Below, piece by piece: positions 60,121 through 64,000 of a DNA stretch of 64,000 bases (its first letter is position 1; every line of letters starts with the position of its first letter). Under the pieces are notes generated by a model. It did not search any database. It saw only the letters and a list, made by a program, of their open reading frames with translations, and was not told the DNA's origin. The DNA is from Saprospiraceae bacterium (lineage in GTDB: Bacteria; Bacteroidota; Bacteroidia; Chitinophagales; Saprospiraceae), in the NCBI GenBank assembly GCA_013001975.1, contig JABDKX010000140.1:1-64000 (forward strand), given 5' to 3'. A program made the position numbers and the translations under genes.

Positions 60121-62160
60121 ATGCCACCATTCATTAAGTTATCATTTTTCTTCATTTTAGGAATTTCGTTTTCAAGAGTACTTGGTATTCCTATTTCGTT
60201 ATCTGGTGATATTATAATATTATCAATTCTAACTTTTGTCTTGACTATACGCACAATTCATAAGAAGTATAAATGCACATCCCTCATTTTTTTGACAACC
60301 ATAATGATGGGAATCATTCAATCGCAGATCCAAATTTCAAATCACTTTTCTAAGAATTCCATTCTCGAAGAAATTACAAATCAGGAAGCTTTTTCAATAA
60401 TAAAAATAAACAGCGTTTCAAAAACGATGTTCGGATATAAATTTGATGCTGTTTTGAAAGCTTTCGAATCCGAAGCGCATGACTTAAAAGAGATTGGTTC
60501 TAAAATAATCTTATACAGTTCTGATAGTCTTCAGATCCAAGAAAATAAATATTACGCAGCTGTGATTAAAATTCGACTATTAGAAAATCCAAAAAATCCT
60601 TGCATGCCTAATTTTAAAAATATTTTAGCCAATAAAAATATTTTTTTTCAAGGCAACTTTGTTAAAACAAAGACTCCTATTGAATTAAAAAACAAAAAGC
60701 TTTCTATAAAGGAATGGTTTATAAAAATAAGACAGAAAGCCATAATTAAAATCAGTCGCCATTTACAATCTGACAAATCAAAAGCTATTGTCGCAGCACT
60801 CGTATTTGGAGATAAAACCCAACTATCAAAAAAGACTAAAGAGGCATTTACTGATTCTGGTTCCATACATATTCTGGCGGTTTCTGGTCTGCATGTTGGA
60901 TTAGTTTACTCAATCGTTTTGATGCTGACATTTTTCATTCAAGATAAAAATAAATATGCCATAATAATTCTTTTGATCAATGCATCATGCATATTAAGTT
61001 ATATGTTTATTACTGGCTTAAGTACCTCAGTAACCCGTGCTTCAATAATGATTATTCTATTTTTGATTGGAAGGTCATTCGGAAAATTTACCAGTCTGTT
61101 TAATTTCATTGGGCTTGCAGCTCTTATTATTTTATTTGAAAACCCAAATGAGCTTTTTGCAGTTTCATTTCAATTTTCCTTCCTCGCATTAATCAGTATC
61201 CTATTTTTCTACAAACGATTAGAATCTTTTTATTGTCCTACTAATAAAATATGCAGATACATATATCAGTTGATTCTTGTTTCAATATCAGCTCAAATTC
61301 TGGTATTTCCATTGGTCATTTTTTATTTCAATCAATTCCCAATGTATTTTTGGCTTAGTGGAATCATAGCAGTCCCCCTGTCATTTTTAACAATAGTCTT
61401 GACATTCAGTTTGTTGCTTTTTTCATTGCTAAATCTTGAATTTATAAATTTTACAATTGCAAGCTTAATGGATTTTTGTATTAACATAATGCATATATCT
61501 ATGGCAAAAATCAGTCAATTACCTTTATCTACTTTAGAACAAATTTCAATATCCCCATTTAATCTGCTTTCTGTTTATGCCCTTCTAATTATAATTATTA
61601 TTACGCTATCATTTAGAATTAAAAAAGTCATTTTTCTTCTGCCTTTAATTATCATCATAAACTCCGCTTTTACCGTTATCTTAAAAAATAAATCATGGAA
61701 GAAAAGTGAATTGGTTGTTTACCATTTTAATAAAAAATCATATATCCATATAAATGAAAACGGACAAGTTTATGAGTTATTTTCAAATGGTATGACAGAT
61801 AAAGTTATTGAAAACATAACATTTAAATACAATCATTGCCATTATATATGCAACCAAGATTCGGATGAAAAGCCATTTGAGCAAAAGAGTGGCCTCTTTA
61901 AATGGAAGGAAACAATTTTTAGTATAAATCCCATAAGACCCATTTATAATTGCTCAAGGCCTATAGCTTTTTTAATCCTTACAAAAAATGACATAGAGGA
62001 TATCTCTCATTTTATTTCAAATAATGAAGTAAATAAAATCATCCTTGATGGTTCATGGCATTATTCTAAGGAGAAGAAAGAAATATTAAAATTGGCGGAA
62101 AGACATGCTATTCCTGTACATGATACTTATTCGAAAGGTGCATTCATCTTTTCAAATTAA
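60121..62160 (+). CDS. comEC: ComEC/Rec2-family DNA uptake channel
   Basis: GDKTQLSKKTKEAFTDSGSIHILAVSGLHVGLVYSIV; TGLSTSVTRASIMIILFLIGR; no clear HxHxDH metallo-hydrolase motif at the C-terminus. Confidence 0.9.
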   Translation: MPPFIKLSFFFILGISFSRVLGIPISLSGDIIILSILTFVLTIRTIHKKYKCTSLIFLTTIMMGIIQSQIQISNHFSKNSILEEITNQEAFSIIKINSVSKTMFGYKFDAVLKAFESEAHDLKEIGSKIILYSSDSLQIQENKYYAAVIKIRLLENPKNPCMPNFKNILANKNIFFQGNFVKTKTPIELKNKKLSIKEWFIKIRQKAIIKISRHLQSDKSKAIVAALVFGDKTQLSKKTKEAFTDSGSIHILAVSGLHVGLVYSIVLMLTFFIQDKNKYAIIILLINASCILSYMFITGLSTSVTRASIMIILFLIGRSFGKFTSLFNFIGLAALIILFENPNELFAVSFQFSFLALISILFFYKRLESFYCPTNKICRYIYQLILVSISAQILVFPLVIFYFNQFPMYFWLSGIIAVPLSFLTIVLTFSLLLFSLLNLEFINFTIASLMDFCINIMHISMAKISQLPLSTLEQISISPFNLLSVYALLIIIIITLSFRIKKVIFLLPLIIIINSAFTVILKNKSWKKSELVVYHFNKKSYIHINENGQVYELFSNGMTDKVIENITFKYNHCHYICNQDSDEKPFEQKSGLFKWKETIFSINPIRPIYNCSRPIAFLILTKNDIEDISHFISNNEVNKIILDGSWHYSKEKKEILKLAERHAIPVHDTYSKGAFIFSN

Positions 62161-62168
62161 CCTATTAC

Positions 62169-63110
62169 ATGGAAAAGTTACTATTTACAAAAAGTGAACG
62201 AAGATCAATAATTTTTTTAATTGGTATTGGATTAGCATTTCAAACTTATTCCATCTATTTAAAACCAAATAATTCCCTAAGCATTCATCCAAGTCTAAAT
62301 GACTATTTAACCTCCGTAAATATCGAAACTATTGATAGTAGTGAACTTGTATTATTGAAACAACCAAAAAAAAATGAAAAGTCAAAAATCGGCAATGAAG
62401 ATTCAAAAGACAACACTGAATTTAATAATGTAATGCAAGAGCGAAACAGTAGTTTCCAATTATTTAATTTCGATCCTAATAGTTTAGACAGCATTGGCTT
62501 TATTAAGCTTGGTCTTAAACCATGGACAGTAAAAAATATTTTAAAATACCGTAATCACAATGGTGTATTTAAAAAATCAAGTGACTTACAAAAAATATAT
62601 AGCTTGGATTCTATAACCTTTGATAGAATAAAGGGATATTGCTCGATTGATTCAGAACGGTTAAAACCAAAAAAGTTATTATCTAAAGATAACCTTCCTA
62701 CCTCCTCCAAAACAAATTTTGTAAACATAAACTTAGCAGACACCAGTCTTTTAAAAACTATTTATGGGATAGGACCTAAGTTGGCGTCTCGTATAATAAA
62801 ATATAGAAAAAACATTGGCGGCTTTCATTCTGTCAATCAACTGACTGAAGTCTATGGCATAGAGAAAGAAATCATCGTCAAAAATTCATCAATATTGACT
62901 TGTACAGGACCTCTAAAAAAAGTATCTATAAATACGATTTCCAAAGACTCATTAGTGAAACATTTCTATTTCAATTTTAAAACAGCCAATGCTATTTTAA
63001 AATATAGAAAACAACATGGCAAAATAGAATCACCAGATGCATTAAATAAAATTATTGCTATTGATAGTCTGACTAAAACCAAAATCAAACCATATATTGA
63101 CTTTACTTAG
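62169..63110 (+). CDS. ComEA-like helix-hairpin-helix protein, three HhH units
   Basis: NINLADTSLLKTIYGIGPKLASRIIKYRKNIGGFHSVNQLTEVYGI plus flanking degenerate copies. Confidence 0.85.
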   Translation: MEKLLFTKSERRSIIFLIGIGLAFQTYSIYLKPNNSLSIHPSLNDYLTSVNIETIDSSELVLLKQPKKNEKSKIGNEDSKDNTEFNNVMQERNSSFQLFNFDPNSLDSIGFIKLGLKPWTVKNILKYRNHNGVFKKSSDLQKIYSLDSITFDRIKGYCSIDSERLKPKKLLSKDNLPTSSKTNFVNINLADTSLLKTIYGIGPKLASRIIKYRKNIGGFHSVNQLTEVYGIEKEIIVKNSSILTCTGPLKKVSINTISKDSLVKHFYFNFKTANAILKYRKQHGKIESPDALNKIIAIDSLTKTKIKPYIDFT

Positions 63111-63227
63111 CCAAATAAAATTAAATTCAAGGATACATTAATTTAACAAAAATCAGATTTCTTTGTTATCTCTTACGTTATGCTTCTAAAATAAAAGTCT
63201 ACATTTACATCAACAAATTTTGTCTTT

Positions 63228-64000
63228 TTGAAAAATCTAAAACACCTAAATAAATACTTTATTAAGTACAAATGGCACTTACTTCTAGGTACCATTTTCG
63301 TAGGTATTTCAAACTTTTTCATGGTATTAGTGCCTAGGGAGATAAGAAAATCCTTAGACTACATCATTGATAAAACACAATCTGTTGACTCAGGTGATAC
63401 AAGTGCAAGCTTTATGGAGACATTTGGCGGTGACATGATGAAATTTTCTGCCCTCGTTTTAGGATTGACAGTTGTCATGGGCTTCTTTTTATATCTTACT
63501 CGTAAAACAATCATTGTCATGTCTAGGCTAATGGAGTATGACATGCGGAAGGAAATTTATGAGAAATATCAAACATTAGACTTAGCATTTTATAAAATAA
63601 ACAAAACAGGTGATTTAATGTCACGTGTTTCTGAAGATGTATCCAAAGTCAGAATGTATTTAGGTCCTGGTGTCATGTACAGTATTCGTGTCGCATTATT
63701 ATTTGCTTTTGTCATCTATTCAATGTTTCAAGTAAATGTTAAACTATCTTATTATACACTTTTACCACTCCCCTTTCTATCAATTTCAATATACTATGTA
63801 AGTAGAATTATTCATCGGAGAAGTGATTTAATCCAGAGACAGATTTCAAAATTAAACAGTATTGCTCAAGAGGTTTATTCAGGAATTCGTGTGGTAAAAT
63901 CATATGCAAAAGAAGATCAGTTTTATGATCATTTTGATGAGCAGAGTGAGGATTATAAAGTTAAGGCTTTAAAACTTGCTCGCGTCAATGCTATGTTTTT
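63228..64000 (+). CDS. ABC transporter (MsbA-like) transmembrane domain, truncated at the right window edge
   Basis: Not in the ORF track because it has no stop in the window. TTG at 63228 opens LKNLKHLNKYFIKYKWHLLLGTIFVGISNFFMVLVPREIRKSLDYIID…, then YDMRKEIYEKYQTLDLAFYKINKTGDLMSRVSEDVSKVRMYLGPG, typical of ABC exporter TMDs. Confidence 0.88.
   Translation, partial: MKNLKHLNKYFIKYKWHLLLGTIFVGISNFFMVLVPREIRKSLDYIIDKTQSVDSGDTSASFMETFGGDMMKFSALVLGLTVVMGFFLYLTRKTIIVMSRLMEYDMRKEIYEKYQTLDLAFYKINKTGDLMSRVSEDVSKVRMYLGPGVMYSIRVALLFAFVIYSMFQVNVKLSYYTLLPLPFLSISIYYVSRIIHRRSDLIQRQISKLNSIAQEVYSGIRVVKSYAKEDQFYDHFDEQSEDYKVKALKLARVNAMF

Noticed and set aside
1-64000. tRNA, rRNA, integrase, transposase, prophage, toxin-antitoxin or defence genes
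   Set aside because: None recognised on reading both strands; intergenic regions are short and AT-rich. A tRNAscan/Infernal run would be needed to exclude small RNAs.

Overview
This 64 kb window is AT-rich, densely coding chromosomal DNA from a Bacteroidota bacterium, probably Saprospiria-like. The evidence is type A and type B T9SS C-terminal domains, SprB-like repeats, PorP/SprF and PorV/PorQ proteins, and TAnnTTTG-type promoters. I saw no rRNA, tRNA, CRISPR array, integrase, transposase or phage module. Most of the window is ordinary: an exporter operon (ABC/HlyD/TolC), a gluconate module (gntK-gnd-gntP), MscS and CorA channels, rlmF, holA, NDH-2, sppA, plsC, msrA/B and comEC/comEA-like genes. 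The more unusual parts are: (1) an ECF sigma / anti-sigma / tandem DUF4331 / TPR locus at 11.8-20.3 kb, where one DUF4331 protein carries an internally duplicated propeller-like region and a T9SS tail, and the sigma factor ends in a hydrophobic segment; (2) a RoxA-like di-heme cytochrome next to a small atypical catalase-fold protein; (3) a small secreted protein gene whose signal peptide is interrupted by an in-frame TAA and whose expected ATG reads ACG; (4) a LytS-type sensor kinase truncated at its phospho-acceptor motif; (5) an M50-like membrane protease fused to TPRs; (6) a giant T9SS adhesin with a 16-bp perfect palindrome over its predicted promoter; (7) a membrane-anchored tandem HhH protein with a 15-bp tandem repeat, paired with an OmpA protein. 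All family calls come from reading motifs by eye; no searches were run.
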